This document shows, in pieces, positions 46,744 to 56,563 of a stretch of 64,000 nucleotides of DNA. A program made the position numbers and the translations under genes. Numbering within the stretch: position 1 is the first letter of the stretch; every line of letters begins with the position of its first letter. The notes under the pieces were generated by a model. The model did no database searches and was not told the DNA's origin. It saw only the letters and a list, made by a program, of their open reading frames with translations. The stretch covers positions 171,666-235,665 of the forward strand of contig NZ_QLTA01000002.1 in NCBI RefSeq assembly GCF_003269065.1. The letters are read 5' to 3'. Source of the DNA: Paracidovorax anthurii (GTDB lineage: Bacteria > Pseudomonadota > Gammaproteobacteria > Burkholderiales > Burkholderiaceae_C).

Positions 46744-47553
46744 TTACGTGCCCAGGAATGCGCGCAGCGCGGCCAGCGTCTCTTCCGGCGCTTCGGTCAT
46801 CTGGTGGTGGCCCACGGGCAGCATTTCCACCCGCACGCCGAGCCCCGCCGCGCGCGCGGCGTCGATCAGGCCTTGCGCGGCGCGCGGCGGCGTCATCTGG
46901 TCCTGCGCGCCCAGCGCGAACAGCACCGGGCAGGCGAGGGCGGCGATGGCGGCTTCCGCACCCGCGTAGCGGTCGCAGGCCACGAAGCCGCGGTGGAACA
47001 CGTTCACCGCCGGGTTGCCACGCAGCACGCGCCGCCCCAGCGCCAGGCCCACGCCGAAGGCCCAGAAACCCGCGCCCGAGGGCGATGCGAGGCTGGCGCG
47101 CGAGAACACGTTCACCATGCGCAGCGCCTTCTCGGGCTCGTGGAGCGACGCCTCGATGAGCGCGGGCGAGACCTTCATCGGGTAGGCCGTGCCCACCAGC
47201 GCGAGGTGGCTCGCGGCGGGCCCGAGCCGCGCGGCCGCCTCCAGCGCGATCAGCGACCCCCAGCTGTGGCCCGCGAGCGCGGCGCGCTCCACGCCCAGCG
47301 CGCGCAGCAGCGCCACCACGAAATCCGCCGCCTGCTCCACGCTTTCGGGCGCATCGCCCCGGCTGCGCCCGTGGCCCGGCAGGTCCACGGCCAGCACGTT
47401 CCAGCCATGGTGCGCCAGATGGCGGCTCTGCCAGCCCCAGACGCTGTGGTCGTTGACCACGCCGTGCACCAGCACGAGGGTGGGGCGCGCCGCGTCGAAG
47501 GGCCTGCCGCCCGTGTAGCAGTAGGCCGCGTGGCCGTTCACGGTCACCTGCAT
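46744..47553 (-). CDS. alpha/beta hydrolase
   Basis: The 269-residue alpha/beta-hydrolase has the oxyanion segment LVLVHGVVNDHSVWGW (about 26-41), LAVDLPGHGRSRGD, the nucleophile elbow AGHSWGS (Ser near 97), and the acid/His ends ALGAQDQMTPP and GHHQMTEAP. The fold matches esterases or lipase-like enzymes; the substrate is unknown. Its ATG overlaps the stop of the sulfhydrylase gene by one base (TGATG), so the two are a coupled operon. This is not a MetX-type acetyltransferase by size or motifs. Confidence 0.88.
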   Translation of the reverse strand: MQVTVNGHAAYCYTGGRPFDAARPTLVLVHGVVNDHSVWGWQSRHLAHHGWNVLAVDLPGHGRSRGDAPESVEQAADFVVALLRALGVERAALAGHSWGSLIALEAAARLGPAASHLALVGTAYPMKVSPALIEASLHEPEKALRMVNVFSRASLASPSGAGFWAFGVGLALGRRVLRGNPAVNVFHRGFVACDRYAGAEAAIAALACPVLFALGAQDQMTPPRAAQGLIDAARAAGLGVRVEMLPVGHHQMTEAPEETLAALRAFLGT

Positions 47554-48869
47554 CACGCACCCACCTTTCCATGGCCGGCCTTCTCGGCGGCCTTGAGCGC
47601 GCGCTTCAGGTCGTCGATGAGATCGTCCGCGTCCTCCAGCCCGATCGAGAGGCGGATGGTGCCCTGCGTGATGCCGGCCTGCGCGAGCGCCTCGTCGTCC
47701 ATGCGGAAATGCGTGGTGCTGGCCGGGTGGATCACGAGGCTGCGGCAGTCGCCCACGTTGGCGAGGTGGCTGAACACCTTGAGCGACTCGATGAAGGCTC
47801 GGCCCTGGGCGCGGTCGCCGCGCAGGTCGAAGCTGAACACCGAGCCCGCGCCGCGCGGCAGCAGGCGCCGCGCGAGCGCATGGCTCGGGTGGGACTCCAG
47901 CAGCGGATGGCCCACGCGCGCCACGAACGGGTGCGCGGCCAGGAACTCGACCACCCGCTCGGTGTTGCGCATGTGCCGCTCCATGCGCAGCGGCAGCGTC
48001 TCGATGCCCTGCAGGATCAGCCAGGCCGTGTGCGGGCTCATGCAGGCGCCGAAGTCGCGCAGCCCCTCGCGGCGCGCGCGCAGCAGGAAGGCGCCCACGG
48101 TGGACTCCTCCGAGAACACCATGCCGTGGAAGCCCGCGTAGGGCGCGGACAGCTCGGCAAAGCGCCCCGAGGCGTCCCAGTCGAAGCCGCCCGAATCCAC
48201 CAGCACCCCGCCGATCACAGTGCCGTGGCCCGAGAGGAACTTGGTGGCCGAGTGGTGGACCAGATCGGCCCCGTGCTCGAAGGGCCGGATCAGCCAGGGC
48301 GAGGTGAGGGTGGAGTCCACCAGCAGCGGCACGCCCGCCGCGTGCGCGATGTCGGCCACGGCGGGGATGTCCAGCACATCCAGGCCCGGGTTGCCCACGG
48401 TCTCGCCGAAGCAAAGGCGCGTCTCGGGGCGGATGGCCGCGCGCCAGCCGTCCAGGTCGCCGGGCCGCACGAAGGTGGTCTCGATGCCGAAGCGCCGCAG
48501 CGTGTAGTGCAGCAGGTTCTGCGAGCCGCCGTAGAGGGCGGTGCTGGCCACGATGTGCCCGCCCGCGCCCATCAGCGTGCCGATCGCCAGGTGCAGCGCG
48601 GCCTGGCCGCTGGCCACCGCGATGGCGCCCACGCCGCCCTCCAGGGCCGCCACGCGCTGCTCCAGCACCGCGTTGGTGGGGTTGCTGATGCGGCTGTAGA
48701 CGTGGCCGGGGCGTTCGAGGTTGAAGAGCGAGGCCGCGTGGTCGCTCGACTCGAAGACGAACGAGGTCGTGAGGTGGATCGGGACGGCGCGCGCGCCGGT
48801 GGCCGGATCGGGCACGGCGCCCGCGTGCAGCGCCAGCGTGTCGAAGCCGGGGTCGGAATGGCCGGGCAT
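47553..48869 (-). CDS. O-acetylhomoserine sulfhydrylase/cystathionine gamma-synthase family enzyme
   Basis: The 438-residue PLP enzyme belongs to the Cys/Met metabolism family. Signatures are FETLALHAG-like DTLALHAGAVPDPATGAR, TTSFVFESSDHAASLFNL, ASGQAALHLAI, and the PLP lysine in HSATKFLSGHGTVIGG (about residue 209). Such enzymes make homocysteine or cystathionine from activated homoserine, or degrade methionine to 2-oxobutyrate. The length (about 430) fits the O-acetylhomoserine class (MetY). An AGGAG site precedes the start at 48869. Substrate choice is uncertain within the family. Confidence 0.9.
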   Translation of the reverse strand: MPGHSDPGFDTLALHAGAVPDPATGARAVPIHLTTSFVFESSDHAASLFNLERPGHVYSRISNPTNAVLEQRVAALEGGVGAIAVASGQAALHLAIGTLMGAGGHIVASTALYGGSQNLLHYTLRRFGIETTFVRPGDLDGWRAAIRPETRLCFGETVGNPGLDVLDIPAVADIAHAAGVPLLVDSTLTSPWLIRPFEHGADLVHHSATKFLSGHGTVIGGVLVDSGGFDWDASGRFAELSAPYAGFHGMVFSEESTVGAFLLRARREGLRDFGACMSPHTAWLILQGIETLPLRMERHMRNTERVVEFLAAHPFVARVGHPLLESHPSHALARRLLPRGAGSVFSFDLRGDRAQGRAFIESLKVFSHLANVGDCRSLVIHPASTTHFRMDDEALAQAGITQGTIRLSIGLEDADDLIDDLKRALKAAEKAGHGKVGA

Positions 48870-48981
48870 CCGTTGTCTCCTGTGTGTGATCGCAGCGCAA
48901 CATTGTGGGCTATATTGCGCGGACAACCCGACCCCCTCTGGCCCGCGCCCCGGCCGCGGAGCCCCCCAGGAGACCTCCCCC

Positions 48982-49440
48982 ATGAAAGTCAGCGACATCC
49001 TTCGCGTCAAAGGCAACACCCTCTACACCGTCATTGCCGACGAGCCCCTGGCGAACGCCATCGAGGTCATGGCCGAGAAGGACATCGGCTCCCTGGTGGT
49101 GATGGACCACGGCGACCTCGTGGGCATGCTCACCTTCCGCGAGGTCATCCAGGCCGTCGTGAAGAACGGCGGCGGCGTGGGCACGCTGCTCGTGCGCTCG
49201 GCCATGGACGACGCGCCCCTCACCTGCACGCTCGAGACCGAGATGGACGAGGTGCGCCGCATGATGCTCAACCGCCACGCGCGCTACATGCCGGTGATGG
49301 ACAAGCGGATGCTCATGGGCGTGGTCAGCTTCTACGACGTGGCCAAGGCCGTGGTGGACAGCCAGAACTTCGAGAACAAGATGCTCAAGGCCTATATCCG
49401 CGACTGGCCTGAACAAGAGGATGCCCGCCCGGCGGTCTGA
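48982..49440 (+). CDS. CBS-domain pair protein
   Basis: The 152-residue protein is a tandem CBS (Bateman) module: NTLYTVIADEPLANAIEVMA to GDLVGMLTFREVIQAVV, then PLTCTLETEMDEVRRMMLNR to RMLMGVVSFYDVAKAVV. Such modules bind adenosyl nucleotides and regulate enzymes or transporters; a free-standing pair has no assigned function. A GGAG site lies before ATG 48982. It is divergent from the sulfhydrylase gene with 112 bp between starts. Confidence 0.85.
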   Translation: MKVSDILRVKGNTLYTVIADEPLANAIEVMAEKDIGSLVVMDHGDLVGMLTFREVIQAVVKNGGGVGTLLVRSAMDDAPLTCTLETEMDEVRRMMLNRHARYMPVMDKRMLMGVVSFYDVAKAVVDSQNFENKMLKAYIRDWPEQEDARPAV

Positions 49441-49461
49441 GGCGGTTTGCAGGCTCCAGGG

Positions 49462-49510
49462 GGTTCCATGTCGGCGTCCCCGCTATGGAGTTTGCTATTG
49501 AAAATATAGT
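49462..49510 (+). repeat. 49-bp dispersed element, copy 5
   Basis: GGTTCC-ATG-TCGGCG, 17 bases, then GCTAT-TGAAAAT-ATAGT. It lies between the CBS protein stop and aroC. Confidence 0.8.
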
Positions 49511-49581
49511 GGCCGCGGGGCCCGCGGTCGCCACCGCCCGGGCGCCGGAGCCCATGCGAGGCTCTGGGATAATCCCGGCCC

Positions 49582-50679
49582 ATGAGCGGCAACACACTCG
49601 GTACCCTATTCGCAGTCACCAACTTCGGTGAATCCCACGGCCCGGCCATCGGCTGCGTGATCGACGGCTGCCCTCCGGGCATGGCGCTTTCCGAGGCCGA
49701 CATCCAGGCCGACCTCGACCGCCGGCGCCCCGGCACCAGCCGCCACGTCACGCAGCGCAGTGAGCCCGATGCCGTCGAGATCCTCTCCGGCGTGTACGAG
49801 GGCCGCACCACCGGCACCCCCATCGCCCTGCTGATCCGCAACACCGACCAGCGCAGCAAGGACTACAGCAACATCGCCGAGAGCTTCCGCCCCGGCCACG
49901 CCGACTATGCCTACTGGCACAAGTACGGCCTGCGCGACCCGCGCGGCGGTGGCCGGTCGTCCGCGCGCCTCACCGCGCCCACCGTGGCCGCCGGCGCCGT
50001 GGCGCGCAAGTGGCTGCACGAGAAATACGGCGTGCAACTGCGCGCCTGCATGACCCAGCTGGGCGAGCTGGAGATCCCGTTCGAGAGCTGGGAGCACGTG
50101 CCGGCCAACCCCTTCTTCGCGCCCGTGGCCGACGTGGCGCGCTTCGAGGACTACATGGACGCGCTGCGCAAGGCGGGTGATTCCTGCGGGGCGCGCCTGC
50201 GCGTGCAGGCGAGCGGCATGCCCGTGGGCCTGGGCGAGCCGCTCTACGACAAGCTCGATGCCGACATCGCCCACGCCATGATGGGCCTCAACGCCGTCAA
50301 GGGCGTGGAGATCGGCGCGGGCTTCGCGAGCGTGGCGCAGCGCGGCACCACGCACGGCGATTCGCTCACGCCCCAGGGCTTCGCCGGCAACAACGCGGGC
50401 GGCGTGCTGGGCGGCATCAGCACCGGGCAGGACATCGAGGTCTCGATCGCCATCAAGCCCACCAGCTCCATCATCAGCCCGCGCGAATCCATCGACGTGC
50501 ACGGCCGCAGCACCGAGGTCGTCACCAAGGGCCGGCACGACCCCTGCGTGGGCATCCGCGCCGCGCCCATCGCCGAGGCGCTGCTGGCCATCGTGCTCAT
50601 GGACCACGCCCTGCGGCACCGCGCCCAGTGCGGCGACGTGGTGCCGGCGGTGGCGCCGATCCGCGCGTCGTTCCTGTAA
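49582..50679 (+). CDS. aroC: chorismate synthase
   Basis: AroC (365 aa) converts EPSP to chorismate using reduced FMN, the last step of the shikimate pathway. Signature segments are [20 protein letters not shown] (N-terminus), [38 protein letters not shown] and [20 protein letters not shown] (C-terminal signature). A -10-like GGATAAT sits at about 49566-49572. Length equals the family norm (about 360). Confidence 0.97.
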   Translation: MSGNTLGTLFAVTNFGESHGPAIGCVIDGCPPGMALSEADIQADLDRRRPGTSRHVTQRSEPDAVEILSGVYEGRTTGTPIALLIRNTDQRSKDYSNIAESFRPGHADYAYWHKYGLRDPRGGGRSSARLTAPTVAAGAVARKWLHEKYGVQLRACMTQLGELEIPFESWEHVPANPFFAPVADVARFEDYMDALRKAGDSCGARLRVQASGMPVGLGEPLYDKLDADIAHAMMGLNAVKGVEIGAGFASVAQRGTTHGDSLTPQGFAGNNAGGVLGGISTGQDIEVSIAIKPTSSIISPRESIDVHGRSTEVVTKGRHDPCVGIRAAPIAEALLAIVLMDHALRHRAQCGDVVPAVAPIRASFL

Positions 50680-50700
50680 TCCGGACCGGCCCGCCGCCCG

Positions 50701-52971
50701 TCAGGGTGCGGGGGCGGCAGCCGCCGGCCCGCTGGCGGCCGGCATGGGCGATGCCGCCGGGGCTGGCACGGCCGCCGACGGAGCCGCCGGCCGGTGGAAC
50801 CAGTCCAGGCGCCAGGCCAGCGCGCCGAACAGCACCAGCGCCACCACCACCAGGGCCGCGGCCCAGGCGGGCTGGCGCGATTCCGGGAAGGGGTCGCCCG
50901 GCATGCGCCGCGCGCCCGCCGGTACGCGGGCCGTCTGCGACAGCGATCCGCCCAGGCGCGTGTTGATGCGCATGCGCCCGTTGATGGCCCAGCCGCTCGC
51001 ATCCAGGATCGGCCCCAGGCTGCGCTGGCGCAGCTTGAGCCAGGCGATCAGCATGCTCGGCCCGGAGATGGCCAGCACGATGCCCAGCAGGGCGATCGGA
51101 ATCCAGGCGCCCAGGTCCACGAACTTGGCGAAGATGCCCACCGCCACGGCACTCAGGCTGCCCAGCGCCACGCCGATCGCGGCCACGGTGCCCACGTCCA
51201 TGCGGCGCTGCCCGTCGGCAGCGGGGGCGGCGGCATCCGCCAGGGTCTTGCCGGGCGCGTTCGCCAGGCCGCCGGCCGTGGCGCCCAGCGACTTCTCCAC
51301 GCGCGCATCGCCCGCCGCGGCGCGCTTGGCCACCTGCTCCTCGACCATGCGCAGGAACTTCTTGTAGGGCGAGAAGAAGGCCTGCGCGATGCTCGTGGGG
51401 TTCTCGATGATCCGGGTGATGGTCGCGTCCCAGTCGAGGCCGTCCCGGTCGTAGAACACGCCGTTGCGCCCCACGAAAAGGAAATCCACGTCGCCCGCCG
51501 TGAAGGCCGCCACGATGCCCGTCTTGCGGCCCGGGCGCGTGCAGTCGCAGTAGGCGAGATAGGTCTTGGCCAGCCCCGCGAGCTTGGCGTGCCGGCCGGC
51601 GTCCGCTACCGGCACGGTCAGGTCGCAACTGCGCGCGTCGAGGTAGAGCGTGCCGGCCTGGAAGATCGCGCCTTCCCGCTGGTAGAAGGCCGAGAACGAG
51701 ACGAAGTTGTTCAGCAGCCGCAGCAGGTCGCGCTTGAGGCGCAGCAGCTTCTCCAGCGCCAGCGTGTGGTCGTTGTGCGCCTTCTCGGCCTCGTCCTGCG
51801 CGATCAGCGCCATCACCCGCTCGCGCACCCCGCCGCCGTGCAACTGGCGCACGGCCTGCGCGTCCAGCGCGCCCAGGCGCGTCGCAGGGCGGGCCGAGAG
51901 CTGCTGCAGGCAGGGCTGCAGCGCCGACAGCACGCGCTGCCAGTCCTTCTCGGAGAGCGTGCTGGCGTCCGAGCCCAGCAGCGGCTTGAGCGCTTTCTCG
52001 CGCAGCGCCTGCACGGCCGCGCTCCAGGCGGGATTGACGCCGCGCGCGAGCGGCAGCGCCCCCTCCGGCGTGGGCGGGGCCAGGGGCAGCGCGGCGACGG
52101 CCTCCGACGACGCCGACAGCTCCTGGCGGGCGAGCGCCGCGCAATCCTCGTCCGAGGGGTGCATCGCCGCGCGCATGCGCGGGTCGTAGGCGGCCAGCCG
52201 CGCGCGCGTGAAGAAATCGTCCACCTTGTGGCGCACGGCCTGGACCGCCTGCGCGGCCGGCAGGGTGCGATCGCCCAGCGGCAGGTGCTCCGGCTGCGCC
52301 TGCACGCCGTCCGCCCAGGCCTGGAGCGCATCCACCTCGGTGAAGAAGGCCTCGGCCGCCTGGCGGTCCACGCCCGCCGGCTGGCCGGCCACGGCCGGCA
52401 CGCCGCCCTGGGTGGCCAGGATGCGCTCCAGCGCCTCGCGGGCCTCGGCATCGCCCTCGGCGGTCTCGGGCGCCACCACGCCGTCGCCGTTGAACCGCTG
52501 CGCGTTCAGCTGCTCGCTGCGCTCCAGCACGTCGGCCAGCGACAGCGTGCCGGCCCCCTCGCGGCCCGCCAGTGCCAGGATGCGGCGCGCCTGCGCGGCC
52601 AGCGCCGCGCCGCTTTCGGCGGCGTCGTCCAGCGCCGCGATCGCCAGCGTGTCGCCGGGCCGTGCCAGCTCGTCCGGGTCGCGCAATTGCGCGCAGGCCC
52701 ACTGGCAGGCCGCCAGCAGCTCGGGCGGGCGGATGCGGCCATCGCCATCGGTGTCGATCAGGTCCAGCGTGCGCGGATCGAATTCGACACCGCGCGTGGG
52801 GCAGGCCAGCGCCACCCAGAGCTTCTGGTCCAGCTCGGCCAGATGGGCGATGTCGGCGCCGGTGCGGATGGTGACCTGGTCCACGCCGCCGGCGCGGAAG
52901 AATTGCCAGGTGTGGGGAGGGTGGGAGGAGGGCGTTGCGGAAGGCGGCATGGATCGGCGGGCGGAAGGCAT
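50701..52971 (-). CDS. large uncharacterised membrane protein with an EF-hand-like loop
   Basis: The 756-residue protein has an N-terminal globular part with a calcium-loop-like DTDGDGRIRPPEL (about residues 73-85), long helical middle (110-500), a conserved-looking AYCDCTRPGRKTGIVAAFTA (about 481-500) and NGVFYDRDGLDWDATITR. Membrane segments follow near 595-625 (AAIGVALGSLSAVAVGIFAK) and 630-655, with one more near 705-725 (AAALVVVALVLFGALAWRLD) before a Pro/Ala tail. I do not recognise a named family. The EF-hand-like loop suggests calcium-responsive folding, which is untested. It converges on aroC with 21 bp between stops. Confidence 0.75.
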   Translation of the reverse strand: MPSARRSMPPSATPSSHPPHTWQFFRAGGVDQVTIRTGADIAHLAELDQKLWVALACPTRGVEFDPRTLDLIDTDGDGRIRPPELLAACQWACAQLRDPDELARPGDTLAIAALDDAAESGAALAAQARRILALAGREGAGTLSLADVLERSEQLNAQRFNGDGVVAPETAEGDAEAREALERILATQGGVPAVAGQPAGVDRQAAEAFFTEVDALQAWADGVQAQPEHLPLGDRTLPAAQAVQAVRHKVDDFFTRARLAAYDPRMRAAMHPSDEDCAALARQELSASSEAVAALPLAPPTPEGALPLARGVNPAWSAAVQALREKALKPLLGSDASTLSEKDWQRVLSALQPCLQQLSARPATRLGALDAQAVRQLHGGGVRERVMALIAQDEAEKAHNDHTLALEKLLRLKRDLLRLLNNFVSFSAFYQREGAIFQAGTLYLDARSCDLTVPVADAGRHAKLAGLAKTYLAYCDCTRPGRKTGIVAAFTAGDVDFLFVGRNGVFYDRDGLDWDATITRIIENPTSIAQAFFSPYKKFLRMVEEQVAKRAAAGDARVEKSLGATAGGLANAPGKTLADAAAPAADGQRRMDVGTVAAIGVALGSLSAVAVGIFAKFVDLGAWIPIALLGIVLAISGPSMLIAWLKLRQRSLGPILDASGWAINGRMRINTRLGGSLSQTARVPAGARRMPGDPFPESRQPAWAAALVVVALVLFGALAWRLDWFHRPAAPSAAVPAPAASPMPAASGPAAAAPAP

Positions 52972-53182
52972 GGCAAGGGAAGCGGCCGTGGCAGCGCGGC
53001 GTGTGCCGGGGTGGCGGGCCGTGCCGGGCCGGGGGAGAGGCCGCTGGCCGCCGGCCGCCGGGCCAAGGCAGTGCGTCCGGCGATTGTGCCGGGCGTGGCT
53101 TCCGCGGCGCGTAGGACCATGCCCGACGCGCGGGGGCCTGGGGCGGTCGCTCCTGCGGGATCGGTGCCTGCGGTAGCGAAAC

Positions 53183-53231
53183 GGCCGGGGGTCGCCGTCT
53201 TATATGGGCTTTATGCTATCGAATTAGTAGC
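53183..53231 (+). repeat. 49-bp dispersed element, copy 6
   Basis: GGCCGG-GGG-TCGCCG, 17 bases, then GCTAT-CGAATTA-GTAGC. It lies 36 bp before the nrdR stop. Confidence 0.75.
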
Positions 53232-53267
53232 AACTCGGCGCAAGGCCGCGCCGGTCGGACCGTGCGG

Positions 53268-53717
53268 CTACTTGCGCACCTCATCCACGAGCGCGCGGAA
53301 CTCGTCGATGTCTTCGAAGCTGCGGTAGACGCTCGCGAAGCGGATGTAGGCCACCTTGTCGAGCTTCTTCAGCTCGCGCATCACCAGCTCGCCGATGCGG
53401 CTGGACAGCACCTCGCGCTGGCCCAGGTTGAGGAGCTTTTCCTCGATGCGCTCGATGGCGCTGTCGATCTGCGTGGTGCTCACCGGCCGCTTGCGCAGCG
53501 CGATGCTGAACGAGCCGATGAGCTTGCTGCGGTCGTATTCGATGCGCCGGCCGTCCTTCTTCACCACGGCGGGGAAGTTGACCTCCGGGCGCTCATAGGT
53601 CGTGAAGCGCTTGTCGCAGGCCCCGCACTGGCGCCGCCGCCGCACGAAATCCCCGTCCTCGGCCACGCGCGTCTCGACCACCTGGGTCTCGGGATGGCTG
53701 CAGAACGGGCACTTCAT
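53268..53717 (-). CDS. nrdR: transcriptional repressor NrdR
   Basis: NrdR (149 aa) represses ribonucleotide reductase genes when ATP/dATP binds its ATP cone. The zinc ribbon is MKCPFCSHP (C3, C6) and [13 protein letters not shown] (C31, C34). The ATP-cone begins [20 protein letters not shown] and continues [20 protein letters not shown]. It follows glyA by 30 bp in the same direction, a linkage common in betaproteobacteria. Confidence 0.97.
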   Translation of the reverse strand: MKCPFCSHPETQVVETRVAEDGDFVRRRRQCGACDKRFTTYERPEVNFPAVVKKDGRRIEYDRSKLIGSFSIALRKRPVSTTQIDSAIERIEEKLLNLGQREVLSSRIGELVMRELKKLDKVAYIRFASVYRSFEDIDEFRALVDEVRK

Positions 53718-53747
53718 CGGGGCGGCGGGCGGGGCGGGGCGCCCGGA

Positions 53748-54992
53748 TCAGCGGTAGACCGGGAAACGGCTCGTGAGCGCGTGCACCTTCTCGCGCACGG
53801 CGGCCAGGTTGGCCTCGTCGCGCGGGTTGTCGAGCACGTCGGCCACGAGGTTGGCCGTGATGCGCGTCTCTTCTTCCTTGAAGCCGCGCGTGGTGATGGC
53901 GGGCGTGCCCACGCGGATGCCGCTGGTCACCATCGGCTTCTCGGGGTCGTTGGGGATCGCGTTCTTGTTGATGGTGATGTGGGCCTGGCCCAGCGCGGCC
54001 TCGGCCTCCTTGCCGGTGATGCCCTTGGCGCGCAGGTCCACCAGCATCACGTGGCTCTCGGTGCGGCCGCTCACGATGCGCAGGCCGCGGGCGGCCAGCG
54101 TCTCGGCGAACACCTTGGCGTTCTTGGCGACCTGCTCCTGGTAGGCCTTGAACTCGGGCGTGAGCGCTTCCTTGAAGGCCACGGCCTTGGCCGCGATCAC
54201 GTGCTCCAGCGGGCCGCCCTGCAGGCCGGGGAAGATGGCGGAGTTGATCGCCTTCTCGTGCTCGGCCTTCATGAGGATGATGCCGCCGCGCGGGCCGCGC
54301 AGGCTCTTGTGCGTGGTGGAGGTCACCACGTCGGCATGCGGCACGGGGTTGGGGTAGACGCCCGCGACCACGAGGCCGGCATAGTGGGCGATGTCCACCC
54401 AGAAGATCGCGCCGATTTCCTTGGCGATCTTCGCGAAGCGCTCGAAATCGATGCGCAGGCTGTAGGCCGAGGCGCCGGCGATGATGAGCTTGGGCTTGTG
54501 CTCGCGGGCCTTGGCTTCCAGCGCGTCGTAGTCGATCTCTTCCTTCTCGTTGAGGCCGTACGAGACGATGTTGAACCACTTGCCGCTCATGTTGAGGGGC
54601 ATGCCGTGCGTCAGGTGGCCGCCTTCGGCGAGGCTCATGCCGAGGATGGTGTCGCCGGGCTTGAGGAAGGCGAGCAGCACGGCCTGGTTGGCCTGCGAGC
54701 CCGAGTTGGGCTGCACGTTGGCGGCATCGGCGCCGAAGAGCTTCTTCACGCGGTCGATGGCCAGCTGCTCGACCACGTCCACGTGTTCGCAGCCGCCGTA
54801 GTAGCGCTTGCCGGGATAGCCCTCGGCGTACTTGTTGGTGAGCTGCGAGCCCTGCGCCGCCATCACGGCGGGGGAGGCGTAGTTCTCGCTGGCGATCAGC
54901 TCGATGTGCTGCTCCTGGCGCAGGTTCTCGGCCTGGATGGCGGCCCACACTTCGGGATCGGTTTGCTCGACGAGGTTGTTGCGTTGGTACAT
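53748..54992 (-). CDS. glyA: serine hydroxymethyltransferase
   Basis: GlyA (414 aa, E. coli 417) interconverts serine and glycine, making 5,10-methylene-THF with PLP. Signatures are [34 protein letters not shown], and [19 protein letters not shown] with the PLP lysine at about residue 227. The start at 54992 ([12 protein letters not shown]) is normal. A ZTP riboswitch precedes it, so expression should rise when folate one-carbon units are short. Confidence 0.97.
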   Translation of the reverse strand: MYQRNNLVEQTDPEVWAAIQAENLRQEQHIELIASENYASPAVMAAQGSQLTNKYAEGYPGKRYYGGCEHVDVVEQLAIDRVKKLFGADAANVQPNSGSQANQAVLLAFLKPGDTILGMSLAEGGHLTHGMPLNMSGKWFNIVSYGLNEKEEIDYDALEAKAREHKPKLIIAGASAYSLRIDFERFAKIAKEIGAIFWVDIAHYAGLVVAGVYPNPVPHADVVTSTTHKSLRGPRGGIILMKAEHEKAINSAIFPGLQGGPLEHVIAAKAVAFKEALTPEFKAYQEQVAKNAKVFAETLAARGLRIVSGRTESHVMLVDLRAKGITGKEAEAALGQAHITINKNAIPNDPEKPMVTSGIRVGTPAITTRGFKEEETRITANLVADVLDNPRDEANLAAVREKVHALTSRFPVYR

Positions 54993-55033
54993 GGCGTGGC
55001 AGTCCTGTGAATTGGTATCCCTTGGAAAACAAG

Positions 55034-55190
55034 GGCTGCCCAGGCGAACGGCGGATCACAGCGGGCCTTGCAGCCCGCGCGGCACGCTCCCCAGTGGTTC
55101 ACAGGAAGAAGTTCCTGCCGGTTTCCACGTCAGCGGCGGCGGCCCGGGGTTCCGGGGGCGCCGCGCCTATCGCCAGTCGCGTACCCCGCG
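55034..55190 (-). promoter_or_regulatory. ZTP (pfl) riboswitch upstream of glyA
   Basis: On the minus strand the leader contains GGGTACGCGACTGGCGATAG (about 55186-55167), then the paired segment CCACTGGGGAGCGTGCC (about 55096-55080), and the 3' block CCGTTCGCCTGGGCAGC (about 55050-55034). These fit the conserved ZTP aptamer parts: a GACTGGCG loop, CCACnGGGGAGCG, and CCGCCUGGGC. P1 is confirmed by GGTACGC pairing with GCGTGCC. A CCCTTG/CAAGGG hairpin (about 55023-55038) lies between the aptamer and the start and could be the switch that controls ribosome access. The ligand, ZTP/ZMP, signals folate shortage. Confidence 0.88.
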
Positions 55191-55261
55191 AGTGTAGCGG
55201 ACGGCGGCCCGTGCGGGCGGCGTAAACCCCGTGAACAAGGGATGGCGCTGGTGGGCGCCGG

Positions 55262-56146
55262 TCAGAGGTCCGGCGACAGCAGGGCCACCTTGTCTTCGGC
55301 CGTTGCGGTCGGGACGGCCTCCGCGGTGGTGCCCGAGGCCTTGGCCGGCACCGTCTGCGCGGGGGCCTGCGTGGACAGCATCGGCGGCGCGATGGGCGCG
55401 CCGGGCACGGGCGGCGTGAAGATCGGCACCGAGCGGCCGCTGGCCACCTGCCGCAGGCGCATGTGCTCCGCCATGACCTTGGTGGCGTAGCCGCCGTCGT
55501 CCGGCAGGTTCGCGGCGCCCACGTAGAAGCGCAGGCCGCCCTCGACGGAGCCGGCACGGGCGATGCATTCCTGCAGCACCCGCACGCCCACGCGCAGGTT
55601 GCTCACGGGGTCGAAGGCGGCGAAGTGGCCGCCGAAGTTCTCGTACTTGTCGGTGTGCACGCGCGTCATCACCTGCATCAGGCCCTGGGCGCCGACGGCG
55701 CTCTGCGCGAACGGGTTGAAGCTGGATTCCACCGCCATGATCGCCAGGATCAGCGTGGGATCGAGCTTGGTGCGGCTGCCGATCTCATAGGCCTCGGCGA
55801 CGAGCGCGGCCAGGGGCTCGGGGGCCACGCGGTATTTCTTGCTGAGCCAGAACGCGACGGCGGCCTGCTCCTTGGGCAGGTCCTTGGGATTGGTGGCCGT
55901 GGCGCGCTCGCTGGCCTCCGGCTCCGTGGGCACGCCCATCAGCGCCACCTGCCGGGCCTGCAGCCAGCCCATGAGCTGTTCCTCGCCGGCCTGGCGCAGG
56001 TCGGGCCGGGCCGTGAGCGTGATCGCGCCGAAGGCCACGGTCAGTCCGACCAGGGCAAAGCTGCTGTGGGTGATTTCGAGGAAACCGTCGATCACGTCGG
56101 ACGCAAACGTGCGCACGCCGCCAATCACCTTTCCTGACGCTGTCAT
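55262..56146 (-). CDS. lytic transglycosylase (SLT domain), membrane-anchored
   Basis: The 294-residue protein has an uncleaved-looking hydrophobic segment (SFALVGLTVAFGAITLTA, about 29-46) and an SLT domain (about 115-235). The catalytic glutamate is E140 in IMAVESSFNPFAQSAVGAQG, followed by GLMQVMTRVH and ANLPDDGGYATKVM. It would cleave murein glycan strands with 1,6-anhydro-MurNAc formation. The Pro/Ala/Thr-rich tail (about 245-290) is probably disordered. It is located upstream of the glyA riboswitch and on the same strand; 71 bp separate its stop from the riboswitch 5' end. Confidence 0.88.
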   Translation of the reverse strand: MTASGKVIGGVRTFASDVIDGFLEITHSSFALVGLTVAFGAITLTARPDLRQAGEEQLMGWLQARQVALMGVPTEPEASERATATNPKDLPKEQAAVAFWLSKKYRVAPEPLAALVAEAYEIGSRTKLDPTLILAIMAVESSFNPFAQSAVGAQGLMQVMTRVHTDKYENFGGHFAAFDPVSNLRVGVRVLQECIARAGSVEGGLRFYVGAANLPDDGGYATKVMAEHMRLRQVASGRSVPIFTPPVPGAPIAPPMLSTQAPAQTVPAKASGTTAEAVPTATAEDKVALLSPDL

Positions 56147-56528
56147 AGCTCTTCCTTTCTGAGTCGAGGCCTGTTGCGGCAGCCCGTGGGGGACCGCCGT
56201 GCCAGGCGTCTCGCCTGGATTGGTACGCCATCAAGCGCGCCTGGGATACCCGCGGCATGCGGGAAACGGGAGCGGACTTCGCCGGATTCGGCAGCGATGG
56301 AGATCGTGGTCAAAGCCTCGGTTTTCGAAGCTGGCGGATTCTAGGGGGGCTCTAAATGCAAGGTCAATACTAAAGAAATTGATCGTTAGATCATTTTCTT
56401 CTTGAATCAATGGATGCAAACACAGCTCCCGAGGGGTCTGGCGCTGGTGAAAACGCCCGGCCGTTACGGCTGAAACGGGCCCGCAAGAGTGGGGCAATCG
56501 GGGGCTCCGGGATGATTGGCAATCTCAT
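56147..56528. other. gap without a supported gene
   Basis: The 382 bp upstream of the transglycosylase start and before the candidate ncRNA promoter include an A/T-rich patch (about 56351-56412) that probably serves as the leftward promoter. I see no ORF with protein character and no RNA signature. Confidence 0.5.
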
Positions 56529-56557
56529 TTGGACGGTTCCGCTGGATCCGATAAATT
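56529..56557 (+). promoter_or_regulatory. sigma70-type promoter
   Basis: -35 TTGGAC (56529-56534) and -10 TAAATT (56552-56557) are separated by 17 bp. It points rightward at the candidate RNA and the DUF748 gene. Confidence 0.65.
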
Positions 56558-56563
56558 GGAGGT

